Source: Micromonospora inositola
Lineage (GTDB): Bacteria > Actinomycetota > Actinomycetes > Mycobacteriales > Micromonosporaceae
Assembly: GCF_900090285.1 (NCBI RefSeq)
Contig: NZ_LT607754.1
Coordinates: forward strand, 5,110,001-5,174,000
Length of the DNA: 64,000 bases
Direction: 5' to 3'
The notes under the pieces are model-generated. The model did no database searches. It was not told where the DNA came from and worked only from the letters and a program-made list of their open reading frames with translations. Below, one piece after another: positions 25,424 to 33,829 of this stretch. A program made the translations under genes and the position numbers. Positions within the stretch are counted from its first letter, which is position 1. Each line of letters begins with the position of its first letter.

Positions 25424-26359
25424 TCACTGCCTTCCGTGCGCGGGCAGGTCCGAGTAGTGCTGGTGCCACCAGTCGGCGATGTCCCGGCGGCGGGTGAACC
25501 AGACCCCGGGCAGCTCCTGTGCCCAGGTGATGAGGTCGCGCAGCGCGGAGGCGCGACCTGCCTGCCCGACCAGTCGGGCGTGCAGGCCGATGGAGATCAT
25601 TTTCGGGGAGGTCTCGCCTTCCTCCCACAGGTACTCGATGCCCCGGCGGCAGGTTTCGAAGAAGTCGGTGGGGTTGGCGTATCCGGGGCTGAAGGCGAAC
25701 CGCCCGTCGTTATAGGTGTGGGTGTACGGCACCACCAGATGCCGTCGCCCGGCGACCTCCATCCAGTACGGAAGGTCGTCGTTGTAGGCGTTGGAGTCGT
25801 ATCGGAAGCCGCCCTCCTCGACCAGCAGCCGCCGGGTACGTTCCGACGGCGCATACCGGGAGTACCAGCCGACCGGCCGTTCGCCGCACAGCTCGCCGAT
25901 CAGCTCGACCGCCCGCCGGATTTCCTCCCGCTCCTGCTCCTCGGTCATCCCCGACGGTTCCCGCCAGCGCAGCCCGTGGGAGCAGATCTCGTGCCCAGCC
26001 TCGACGAACGCCCGGGCCAGTGGCCGGTTGCGGGCCAGCGCCTCGGCGCAGGCGTACACGGTCACTGGGGTGTTCGTCCGCTCGAACAGGCGCAGCAGTC
26101 GCCAAGCTCCAGCCCGGCTGCCGTACTCGTAGACCGACTCCTGCGACAGGTCGCGGTGCTCGGCGCTGGTCGGGGTGTACGAGATCTCGCCCACCCACTC
26201 GTTGACCGGGTCGCCGTCCAGCAGGCTGTGCTCTGCGCCCTCCTCGTAGTTCAGGCAGAGGCTGACCGCGACCCGTGCCCCATCTGGCCACTTGACCGAG
26301 GGCAGCTGCTCGCCGTAGCCGACGAAGTCCCGTTCGCTGCCGGGTTCAACTCTGGTCAT
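25424..26359 (-). CDS. Polysaccharide-deacetylase-fold hydrolase (PuuE/allantoinase-like)
   Basis: 311 residues from ATG 26359, with AAGGA upstream. The NodB-fold motifs are ARVAVSLCLNYEEGAEHS (Glu replaces the first Asp of classical deacetylases), HEICSHGLRW (metal His), and GWYSRYAPSERT. This pattern matches the PuuE-type allantoinases and cyclic-imide or amide hydrolases and is unlike true chitin deacetylases. No signal peptide, so it acts in the cytosol. It probably opens a cyclic N-compound brought in by the ABC transporter; the exact substrate is unknown. Confidence 0.85.
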   Translation of the reverse strand: MTRVEPGSERDFVGYGEQLPSVKWPDGARVAVSLCLNYEEGAEHSLLDGDPVNEWVGEISYTPTSAEHRDLSQESVYEYGSRAGAWRLLRLFERTNTPVTVYACAEALARNRPLARAFVEAGHEICSHGLRWREPSGMTEEQEREEIRRAVELIGELCGERPVGWYSRYAPSERTRRLLVEEGGFRYDSNAYNDDLPYWMEVAGRRHLVVPYTHTYNDGRFAFSPGYANPTDFFETCRRGIEYLWEEGETSPKMISIGLHARLVGQAGRASALRDLITWAQELPGVWFTRRRDIADWWHQHYSDLPAHGRQ

Positions 26360-26363
26360 GACG

Positions 26364-27767
26364 TCACATCCTTTTCGGCGCATGAGAGGTGATGGGTGGC
26401 GCGGTGGAGTCGGCTTGGTCGGTGCGGACCAGCCGGGTGAGCCCACGTAGTGGCATCACATCGGGGGAGCTGGCGAGCCGGGCCAGCAGTTCGCCGGAGC
26501 CCTCGGGCGCCCCAGGCGTAGCGATCAGTTCGACGTCGATCGTCGCCAGCTCGTCCGGGCTCAGCGGTGTTTCCCGATCGCCGGGGTGGAAGCGGGCCTC
26601 ACCGGTGAACCGCCGACCCGACCGGGAGTCCACTTCAACCACCGTGGGTCGGCCGGCGGGGTACCCGCCGTCCAGGCGCGGATCGTGGCGGACGGTGACC
26701 CGTTCCGCGAGCCGCGCGACGGTCGCGTGCCGGTTGTCGTCGGCCGCCGCGCCCGGGTCCACGCCGACCAGGCCGCATGCCACCACCCAAGGGATGCTGA
26801 ACTGCCGAGCCAGTCGGTTGGCGGGTCGCCGGTGCGCGAGCAGGGCCGCCGCCGCGTAGGTGTGCACGGTCACCCCGGCTACCTCGGAGGCGGGGACGCC
26901 CAGCGCGCGTACTGCCGTCCAACTGGTCAACGTGTGCGCGCACACTCCTACCGGCTTGAAGTAGGCAGCCGGCAGCAACGGCCGGGGGTCGAGCGCGGCG
27001 TTGACCGCCGCCGGGGTGGGAGCACCCTGGTGGATGGTCTGAATGACGTGGCCCGCAGCTGGGTCGGTCGCCGGGAACCCGTCGCGCACCAGGTACGCCG
27101 TCCGCAGCCCGTTCGCCGTCCCGAACGCGGGCAGCAGGTGGTGCGCCGCGCGCCCGCTGCGGGTGGTCGCATCGGGTCCGCTCAGTGCCACGGTCAGCGC
27201 AAGGTTCACCGTGTCGGTCAGCCCGGCGGTGTCCAGCCCGACGGCGACCCCGCCCGCGGCGGCCGCCGCGGCAGTGCCCCAGCCTCCGTGCGGGTGCACC
27301 CCGGGCCGGGGCGCGCCGAACAGCAGTCCGAGCCGGGCGCCCACCTCCCACCCGACTGCCAACGCTCGCAAGAACACCCGCAGCGTCCCGTCGCTGGCCT
27401 CGGTGCCCGCCAGGCCGGCGGCGTACGCGTGCAGTCCAGGATGCCCCCGGGCCTCCCGCAGTCCCTCGTCGCATTGGCTGGTGGTGATCGCCGCCGCGGT
27501 GACGGCAGCCGCCCGGGCCGGGTCGTCGGTGCCACCGGGCCCGGCCAGCAGGGTGCAGCGACCGTCCGGGGTGCCGATGTCGGCGAGGCCGGCCGGCAGG
27601 TGACCGGTGGCGGCGAGCGCGTTGGCGGTCAACCGGGCCGCGACCCGGCGTACTCGGACCTGGCCGTCGGCGGTGGCGAGCAGCGCATCGGCGGCGTCCA
27701 CTCCGGCGGCCACCAGCGCGGGCAACATGTCGGCGGTCGGAGCGGCCGGCGAGACGGGGGCGCTCAC
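26364..27767 (-). CDS. MmgE/PrpD-family protein
   Basis: 467 residues from GTG 27767, overlapping the upstream stop as GTGA. Family features: HPGLHAYAAGLA-type early helix, PRPGVHPHGGWGTAAAAAAG, and YFKPVGVCAHTLTSWTAVRA in the middle, with a C-terminal lid domain. The family includes 2-methylcitrate dehydratase and immunodivergent decarboxylases or epimerases such as cis-aconitate decarboxylase. Here it may dehydrate or isomerise a pathway intermediate. The N-terminal ~90 residues are Ala/Thr-rich and more divergent than usual. Confidence 0.85.
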   Translation of the reverse strand: MSAPVSPAAPTADMLPALVAAGVDAADALLATADGQVRVRRVAARLTANALAATGHLPAGLADIGTPDGRCTLLAGPGGTDDPARAAAVTAAAITTSQCDEGLREARGHPGLHAYAAGLAGTEASDGTLRVFLRALAVGWEVGARLGLLFGAPRPGVHPHGGWGTAAAAAAGGVAVGLDTAGLTDTVNLALTVALSGPDATTRSGRAAHHLLPAFGTANGLRTAYLVRDGFPATDPAAGHVIQTIHQGAPTPAAVNAALDPRPLLPAAYFKPVGVCAHTLTSWTAVRALGVPASEVAGVTVHTYAAAALLAHRRPANRLARQFSIPWVVACGLVGVDPGAAADDNRHATVARLAERVTVRHDPRLDGGYPAGRPTVVEVDSRSGRRFTGEARFHPGDRETPLSPDELATIDVELIATPGAPEGSGELLARLASSPDVMPLRGLTRLVRTDQADSTAPPITSHAPKRM

Positions 27768-28795
27768 GGCGTAATCACCATCTTGCCGAGCACGCGCCGG
27801 TCGGCCATCGCCCAGTGCGCCCCTGCCGCGTCGGCCAGCGGCAGAACGCTGTCGACCCGCGGGCTGACTTGCCCGGTCGCCACCAGCCCCAGCACCCGGG
27901 CAATCTCGTCAGGGCGCTGGCTGCGCGAGCCCCGCAGCTCGTACTCGTTGCGGAAGGTGTCGATGACGTCCAGGTGGGGGTGCTCACCGGCGTGTCCGCC
28001 GGCGACGACAAGCCGGCCGGTGGAGGCAAGCGTGCCGAGCGCGGCCTCGAACACGTCCCCGCCGATGTGCTCGACGATCACGTCGAAGCCCGCGCCCCCG
28101 GTGATCTCGCGGGCCTGCACCGGCCAGTCCCTGTCCCGGGTACTCAACACCGCTTCCGCGCCGAGCGAGCGGACAAACTCGGCCTTCGCCGGGTCGCCGA
28201 CCAGCCCGACCACGCGCGCGCCGCCGAGCCGGGCTAGCTGCACCACAGCGTGGCCGAGCCCACCGGCCGCCCCTGGCGCGAGCACCCACTCGCCAGGCGC
28301 GAGCCGTCCGATCGAGTACAGCGTGCGCCACGCGGTGCCGAACGAGATCGGCGTCGCCGCCGCCAGCACCGGGTCGAGGTCGCCGAGGTCGAGTAGCCCT
28401 CGGGCCGGCGCGAGGGTGTGGCACGCGTAGCCGCCCCACCGGGTGATCCCAGGCATGTCCGCCAGTGGACAGAGGTTGGCCCGCCCGCCGAGGCAGCGGG
28501 GGCATGTGCCGCATGGTGTGTTCGGCAGGACGACTACTCGGTCGCCAGGGCTGCGGTCGGCCACCCGAGAGCCGATCTCCTCCACCACCCCGACGACCTC
28601 CCGGCCGAGCACGTGGGGCAGGCGCAGCGGCATCCGAGACACCCCGGCGCGCAGGTCGGCGTCGAGGTGGTTGACGGCCACCGCCAGCACCCGCAGCAGC
28701 ACTTCGTCCGGTCCGGGCGGTGGCACTTCCACCTTGGTACGGGTCAGCACCTCTGGGCCGCCGTACCGTTCGATCACCACGGCTTCGGTCTTCAC
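27764..28795 (-). CDS. Zinc-type alcohol dehydrogenase / quinone oxidoreductase family (MDR)
   Basis: 343 residues from GTG 28795. GroES-like N-terminal domain (HVLGREVVGVVEEIGSRV), structural zinc site CGTCPRCLGGRANLC, and Rossmann motif PGAAGGLGHAVVQLARLGG. The usual catalytic-zinc Cys near residue 40 is replaced (NHLDADLRAG), which fits quinone-reductase/enoyl-reductase-like MDRs. The start overlaps the asparaginase stop as GTGA. Likely an NAD(P)H-dependent step in the same pathway. Confidence 0.88.
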   Translation of the reverse strand: MKTEAVVIERYGGPEVLTRTKVEVPPPGPDEVLLRVLAVAVNHLDADLRAGVSRMPLRLPHVLGREVVGVVEEIGSRVADRSPGDRVVVLPNTPCGTCPRCLGGRANLCPLADMPGITRWGGYACHTLAPARGLLDLGDLDPVLAAATPISFGTAWRTLYSIGRLAPGEWVLAPGAAGGLGHAVVQLARLGGARVVGLVGDPAKAEFVRSLGAEAVLSTRDRDWPVQAREITGGAGFDVIVEHIGGDVFEAALGTLASTGRLVVAGGHAGEHPHLDVIDTFRNEYELRGSRSQRPDEIARVLGLVATGQVSPRVDSVLPLADAAGAHWAMADRRVLGKMVITP

Positions 28796-29778
28796 GCGTG
28801 ACGTCCTTCCGCCATGCCCCGCAGGGCCTCCGGCACACAGCCGGGTGGTTCGTGGGCCAGAGTCAGGGCCAGCGCCACTCGGGCCTGGGGGCCGGTCAGG
28901 TCACCGGCGAAGATCGCGCCGGCCCGGGCGAGGTCCGCTCCGCCCCCGGCGTAAATAGGCCGAACCCGGCCGGCGCCAGTCCGGCTAGTGATGGCGACCG
29001 GAACACCCTGCTTCTGGGCCTCGCGGACCGCGTCGGCCACGGCCGGCGGAGCGTTGCCTATCCCAAACGCCTCGACGACGATGCCAGCGGCGCCGGCATC
29101 CAGTGACGCGCGCAGGTGGGTCCCGTCCGCCCCGGCGACGAGCTTGACCAAGTCGACCCGAGGCAGCCGGTCGGGCAAGGGAAGAGTCGCGTAATACCCG
29201 CCTCGCACTGCCGTCGACAGCCGCAGCACCCCCTCCGGGTCCACTAAGGCCAGCGTGCCGGCGGAACCACCAGAGAACGCCGAGATCGCCGAGGTATGCA
29301 CCTTGCGGCCCTCAACGGCGGCGCAGGCCAGGCCGCCCAAGACGATCGCCACGCCGACCGGCTCGGACGTGGCGACCACCTGCAGCGCATCGGTGAGGTT
29401 GCGCCGGGCGTCGGAGTCGGGCTCGTCCGCGCCGCGCTGCGCCCCGGTCAGCACGATCCGGGCGTCCCGGCGGGTGAGCTGCCCGGTGAGGTACGCGGTC
29501 TCCTCCAGGGTGTCCGTACCGTGCGTGACCACCACGCCGCTAAAGCCCTCGGCGAGCTTCGCGCGGACCTGCCGAACCGTGGCGAGCATGTCGTCGAGGG
29601 TCAGGGTGAAGCTCGGCTGGTGGGACAGGTCAAAGCCCACTACCTCAACGCCGGCTGGCAGCGGCAGACCGGCCAGCAGCTCGGCCACCGTGTCGGTCAC
29701 CGCTAGATCCCCGTCGGCGTCCAGCCGCGAGGCGATTGTCCCGCCGGTCGCCAGCACCGCAATCCGCACACGCCCCAC
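28792..29778 (-). CDS. Asparaginase-family amidohydrolase
   Basis: 328 residues from GTG 29778; a GTG at 29769 is an alternative and fits the upstream GAGG better. Catalytic Thr of the first motif is in VLATGGTIAS, the second motif THGTDTLEETAYL carries the second Thr-Asp, and a Lys equivalent is in RIVLTGAQRGAD. No signal peptide, so cytosolic. It is the first gene of the operon, and its presence with the amidase-like deacetylase argues for an amide or imide substrate and not necessarily asparagine itself. Confidence 0.9.
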   Translation of the reverse strand: MGRVRIAVLATGGTIASRLDADGDLAVTDTVAELLAGLPLPAGVEVVGFDLSHQPSFTLTLDDMLATVRQVRAKLAEGFSGVVVTHGTDTLEETAYLTGQLTRRDARIVLTGAQRGADEPDSDARRNLTDALQVVATSEPVGVAIVLGGLACAAVEGRKVHTSAISAFSGGSAGTLALVDPEGVLRLSTAVRGGYYATLPLPDRLPRVDLVKLVAGADGTHLRASLDAGAAGIVVEAFGIGNAPPAVADAVREAQKQGVPVAITSRTGAGRVRPIYAGGGADLARAGAIFAGDLTGPQARVALALTLAHEPPGCVPEALRGMAEGRHA

Positions 29779-30481
29779 CTCTGCACAAACGATTGCTCAA
29801 CTGATTGAGGACCCTTGCACAAACGTTCGCCTAGGGCAAGAGGCGGGATGATGCAGATTGCTCTCCGAGACCTCGATCGGTAGTGGAGCGGCTTCTGGCT
29901 GGTCCACTTGGTGGCTCGAGTCCAGCGCAGGCCGTTGCAACGCCGCGTCGTTGTCGTGAACAACGCGGGCATCGCCTGCCGAATCGCCCACCGGACGCCC
30001 CGAGCCTCGACGTTCCCAGTGCGGCGGTTTGCGCCGAGGGTCCGGGGCCGGTCGATGAGCCGGAACTGGTGTAGTAGCTCGGTGGCCCGCCCGACCGTCC
30101 GGGTCAGCCGGAAGTAGTCCTTTCGGTCTGTCGCAAGCAGGAAGACGCCTTCATGGGCGTGGCGACCAGGGAAGTCAAAGGTGACGGCGTCGAGCGCGGC
30201 CTGCGGCACCATCCGGCGCCGTTAGCCGGTGGTGCCCCCCTCAGGCTTGCGGAGTCGGCGGGCGACGAAGACCAGGATGGCTGCGCCGAGCAGGATGAAC
30301 AGCACCCGACTGGTCGAGCATCAGCGTCGAGCATCGAAGCCCTGTCCGTACGCGCGGGAGGCGCTCCCGACTGACGTCGCCACGGACCCCGCCCTGCCAA
30401 AAAGGCCATCGCCACAAGACAGCAGTGGTTCCGGGGCAATAGGCTTGCGACTTTGAATCTGGCCTGGGGAGGGGGCGGCGA
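29779..30481. other. Operon promoter region and coding relics
   Basis: Beyond the operator pair, the minus strand holds an open frame beginning at ATG 30212 whose first ~60 codons look protein-like (DAVTFDFPGRHAHEGVFLLA), and just upstream a short hydrophobic tail, VLFILLGAAILVFVARRLRK, ending in stop near 30226. These look like the end of a membrane or surface protein and part of a following gene. Neither has a full length or a recognised family, so I treat the stretch as degenerate. Confidence 0.35.
29782..29825 (-). promoter_or_regulatory. Candidate operator pair for the LacI regulator
   Basis: TGCACAAACG occurs at 29782-29791 and again at 29816-29825, 34 bases apart, just before the first operon gene. 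Between them TTGCTCAACTGATTGAGG holds a CTCAA/TTGAG inverted repeat. LacI-type operators centre on CG with flanking AAA/TTT, as in the copy AAACGTT at 29821. This is inference by position and symmetry. Confidence 0.4.
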
Positions 30482-31285
30482 ATGCCTAAAAAGAAGATGT
30501 GGGTTGAGTACGACGACGGATCGCATCTGTCGCAGTCGCAGAAGAAACCCGGCGAGTACAGCCCCCTGACTCGTGAAGACGGCACCAACAAGCTCGGTCA
30601 CGTCACGCTGAGCGACATCGACGAGGACGACGAAGAAGATCCGTACGTCTACGTCCCGGATCCGAGCGAGCCCGACAGACCGCCGGCACCGGCGGAGTCG
30701 TTGTTGTCGGAGCGGGAGAAGGAGATGCTCCGCGACCTGCTCATCCTCGGCGCCACCATCGTTGCGGACAAAGCCAAACCACATGTGACGAGATGGCTGG
30801 AGCAGGCGGTGCCGGTCGTGAGGTCGACGTGGAATCGGTTCAGATCCCGTGAGACCGGCGGCCCGGCCATCCGTGCGGAGCATGCCGCGGCGGCAGCGGC
30901 TGCACACCCGACCGAGACGCAGGAAGTGGTCGCCGCACTCGAGGCGTACCGGGCCAGCATGAGCACCGAGGAAGCGCGGAACCGTTTCCTGGCGGCCCTC
31001 GTGACCCGGCTGTACAGCGAAGAGCAGCTCAGAATTCTCCGGGAAGCCCGGATCGAGGACGTAAACGGCCTCTTGGCACTGGACAGCATGGTGGAGGCGC
31101 TCACCGCCGACCAGCTCCGGGCAGCCATCACGGCGCTGCTCGAGGAGAATCCGTCCCTGCTCGGCGACGGCGCGCCGGCTGAACTCGGGAGGATCCTTGG
31201 TGGACGCCGAACCGAAGCAGCCCGTGTCCCCTTGCCCGGCGGTCGGGCGACAGAGCCGCCACGCCGAACCGAGCGCGGGCATTAG
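30482..31285 (+). CDS. Hypothetical helical protein
   Basis: 267 residues from ATG 30482, with a GGGGAGGG run upstream. A basic start (MPKKKMWVEYDDG), a very acidic stretch (DIDEDDEEDPYVYVPDP), then a long helical part: LRDLLILGATIVADKAKPHV, an Ala-rich segment, and TEEARNRFLAALVTRLYSEEQ. Membrane anchoring is possible at the LLILGATIV segment but weak. It opens the accessory region and is convergent with the transglutaminase-like gene. Function unknown. Confidence 0.7.
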   Translation: MPKKKMWVEYDDGSHLSQSQKKPGEYSPLTREDGTNKLGHVTLSDIDEDDEEDPYVYVPDPSEPDRPPAPAESLLSEREKEMLRDLLILGATIVADKAKPHVTRWLEQAVPVVRSTWNRFRSRETGGPAIRAEHAAAAAAAHPTETQEVVAALEAYRASMSTEEARNRFLAALVTRLYSEEQLRILREARIEDVNGLLALDSMVEALTADQLRAAITALLEENPSLLGDGAPAELGRILGGRRTEAARVPLPGGRATEPPRRTERGH

Positions 31286-31499
31286 CTGCGGTCGGGGCTC
31301 TGCGAACCTGCGCCGGCAGCCGGCGCGTCGACTCGGAGTCGGCCCGCCGTGTGCGGACCAGCGCCCAGCCGGCGGCTTCTTCCTCGCCGACGCCCACCCG
31401 CTGGAGGGCACGGGTCACTCGCAGCGTCCGCCCGCTCGACCCGCCGGAGGCCGTACGCGGCGAGCTCCTCCACCCGAGCCGCCTTGGCCTGGTCGACGC

Positions 31500-32132
31500 T
31501 CACCCCGCCACCAAGTCCTCGTCGAACCCTTCCAGTTCCAGCGCCCGTCGCGCGGCCTCCCGTGCGAACCGCCCGAGACGTGCGTACTGGGAGTTGTACG
31601 AGGTCCTCCAGGCCGAGTCGCTCTGGACGGTCCGGTACAGGACCTGGCCGCCGTCGACTTGGAAGGGCACGTCGTCGGTGTACAGCTGGTCGGCGGTAAC
31701 CGGCATGATCAGCGCGCCACGTGGAAGCCCGGTTGCGCGGCTCACCTGGTCCCAGGTGGGGTCGAAGAGAATGCCCTCCTGCGGTGCGAACAGGACGAGG
31801 TGGCCGGCGCCCTTCCAGATGTCGGCGTTGAACGCCGGCGAGCGCCTCACCGTCCCGCCAGCCTTGAGCGGGATGACACCCTTCACCGCTTCACCCAGCA
31901 GGCAGGCTCCAGCCGGCCCCTGCGCGGCGACCGCGACCGGTACTGGCTGGGCCTTGATCTGCACGAGTTCCGCTACGCGGTCAAGCGTCGCGACCCCCTC
32001 GATGCACTGGGGTTTCGCCTCGTTGATCTCGTTGACGAGCCGGGCGGCACGCTTGAGCACGGTCGTCCTCTGCTCGCGACTCAAGGCGCGGATGCCGCGG
32101 GCCTTGGGCCTGTTCCGGCCCGCTCTGCTCAT
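31500..32132 (-). CDS. Transglutaminase-like cysteine hydrolase (tentative)
   Basis: 210 residues from ATG 32132, with GAAAGGA upstream; the open frame reaches 32372 but lacks a good site there. A candidate catalytic Cys is in KPQCIEGVATLDR (about residue 35), His in WKGAGHLVLFAP and Asp in GILFDPTWDQ, the order Cys-His-Asp of transglutaminase/papain-like folds. No signal peptide. It sits in the accessory region next to HEPN-like gene B, divergently oriented. Substrate unknown. Confidence 0.55.
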   Translation of the reverse strand: MSRAGRNRPKARGIRALSREQRTTVLKRAARLVNEINEAKPQCIEGVATLDRVAELVQIKAQPVPVAVAAQGPAGACLLGEAVKGVIPLKAGGTVRRSPAFNADIWKGAGHLVLFAPQEGILFDPTWDQVSRATGLPRGALIMPVTADQLYTDDVPFQVDGGQVLYRTVQSDSAWRTSYNSQYARLGRFAREAARRALELEGFDEDLVAG

Positions 32133-32545
32133 CGGGAGTCCTTTCGCTCGAAACGTGGTTGGCCGCCCAGTGAGGAGGGTGGTTAACGATAGCGGGAGGC
32201 GCACAGCCGGCGTCCTCATCGCGGTGCCGGTCGCGCGGGTGACGGCCGCGATGGTCGACGGTGGCGAAGTGGATGTCGGAGCCGGCTTGCCCGCACCGGG
32301 AGGGGCAGCGGGGTACCGGTGGCGATCCGCCACGCGGCGCGCACCAGGTAGTCGCGGGTTGGCCCTGAACACGGCAAGCAGCAGGTGGGTAGTCGCGGCC
32401 GGGGTGGCCCCCCGGCTTGCCGGCTGGCGAGGAACGGATGTGGGGCTGCTGCTGGTGGTGACGGCAGCGCTGCCTACGGCAACGGTGGCCGCAGGTGGAC
32501 CAGCACTGGGATCATGGACGTCGAGCCGAGAAGTAGAGGACAGAC
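32133..32545. other. Divergent intergenic region
   Basis: About 410 bases between the transglutaminase-like gene (minus) and HEPN-like gene B (plus). No convincing gene. It should contain both promoters; AGAGGACAG just before 32546 is the ribosome binding site of the plus-strand gene. Confidence 0.4.
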
Positions 32546-33616
32546 ATGCCCGACGTGCCCACGGACGATAGCCCCCAGAACGAGGACGAGCAGCCAGGGC
32601 GCGAAGAGGCGCCGCGTCGGGGGTCTAGGCTGGGAGCAACCCTCTTCGCCCAGAACGTGCAGCGCATGCAGAACACGCTCAACAGTCCCGATTTGACGGC
32701 GGCCGTGTGGCGGGCGGCCGACTCTCGGCGGGCAACAAACCCGACCTGGATTCAGCAGATGCGGGCGAACATCGAACAGGTAGACCGTATTGCCGCCGGA
32801 TACCCCCTGCAGAAATTCTCGACCCTCGCCTCGGCCGCGGCCGAGTGGGATAAGGCGAGTAGCAGTCTTCGCCAGCTGGTCAGCGAGCTGTCCATCCCGA
32901 GACTCACCGCTTGGGCGGAGGCGGTCGGCCTTCTGGGCTATCCGCCGAACTGGCCCGACGACATCTTCATCCGCGAGGTCAAGGAGTTGGCCGACGACGA
33001 GGGCATCCCGCTGTGCTGGGTGCCGCGTGCCGAGGTGATTGATGTGCTCCGCAAGGCAGAGCCGGGTCGCCGGCGGAACATCCTCCTTAAGCATCGCGCT
33101 GAGGTGCTGGACGACTGCGACCAGGCACTGAACGCGGTGACCGCACCCGAGCTGAGCGATTATGCCACCGCGGCCCGGAAGGTCGTCGCAGCGTTGCGGG
33201 ACGGCCACGACGAGCCGGCACAGGCGTTCGCGATGAACGTGGTGGACTCGACCCTGCGCGGAACGTTGTTCGCGAGCGTGCCGCAGAACCGCTTCTACAA
33301 GCCGATGGTGACCCAGATCGAGGCGTCCCGCGACTGTGTGATGGCAGACTTCCGCCAGTCGGCCGCACTGTGGCCGCTGCTGCGGGTCTTCGACACATTC
33401 CATCCCGACAAGGGTGACCCGGTTCCGTCCCTGGCAAACCGGCATGCCACGGCCCACACCGTGGCCCGCGTCCAGTACACGCCCGTGAACGCGCTGATCG
33501 CGACGATGCTCGCGACGTCGGTGGTCCGAGAGGTGCAGGAGCCGTTGATCACACAGCAGTTTGGCGAGCTGCCTGCCGAGGTGTGGTGCCCGTCGGAGCC
33601 GCGGCGGCATCTGTGA
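32546..33616 (+). CDS. HEPN-like protein B (Rx4H family, paralogue 2)
   Basis: 356 residues from ATG 32546. Acidic N-terminus (PTDDSPQNEDEQPGREE), helical middle, then YPPNWP (about residue 132), DEGIPLCWVPRAEVIDVLR, LDDCDQALNAV and DGHDEPAQAF. The C-terminal motif is R299-HATA-H304 followed by YTPVNALIATMLATSVV, matching paralogues A and C. It is more divergent than A and C are from each other. It ends 213 bases before the first repeat of the large CRISPR array, in the place where a leader would lie. Putative HEPN ribonuclease; no antitoxin partner seen. Confidence 0.6.
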   Translation: MPDVPTDDSPQNEDEQPGREEAPRRGSRLGATLFAQNVQRMQNTLNSPDLTAAVWRAADSRRATNPTWIQQMRANIEQVDRIAAGYPLQKFSTLASAAAEWDKASSSLRQLVSELSIPRLTAWAEAVGLLGYPPNWPDDIFIREVKELADDEGIPLCWVPRAEVIDVLRKAEPGRRRNILLKHRAEVLDDCDQALNAVTAPELSDYATAARKVVAALRDGHDEPAQAFAMNVVDSTLRGTLFASVPQNRFYKPMVTQIEASRDCVMADFRQSAALWPLLRVFDTFHPDKGDPVPSLANRHATAHTVARVQYTPVNALIATMLATSVVREVQEPLITQQFGELPAEVWCPSEPRRHL

Positions 33617-33829
33617 GGGGCCCGGGTGCGGGCGGGGCCCAAGATCTTCGAATCCTGATCCTTCCAGCATGGCGGGCCGGGCCGGTCAAGGCGGCCCGAG
33701 GTCGCCAGCAGGCTCGTGCAGAGCCGGCGCCGCCCCCTTTGCGGGCCGCACAGCGCGCCGACCGCACCGACGTCCCAGCACGCGCCGGGGTCTCCCGCCG
33801 AGCTGGGTCGAGGCCAGGCGGGTGCTGGC
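33617..33829. other. Probable CRISPR leader region
   Basis: 213 bases upstream of the first repeat in the expected reading direction. It is GC-rich with no gene and no strong AT-rich promoter, which is unusual for a leader. Many repeat positions point to the plus strand as the transcribed strand. Confidence 0.4.
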
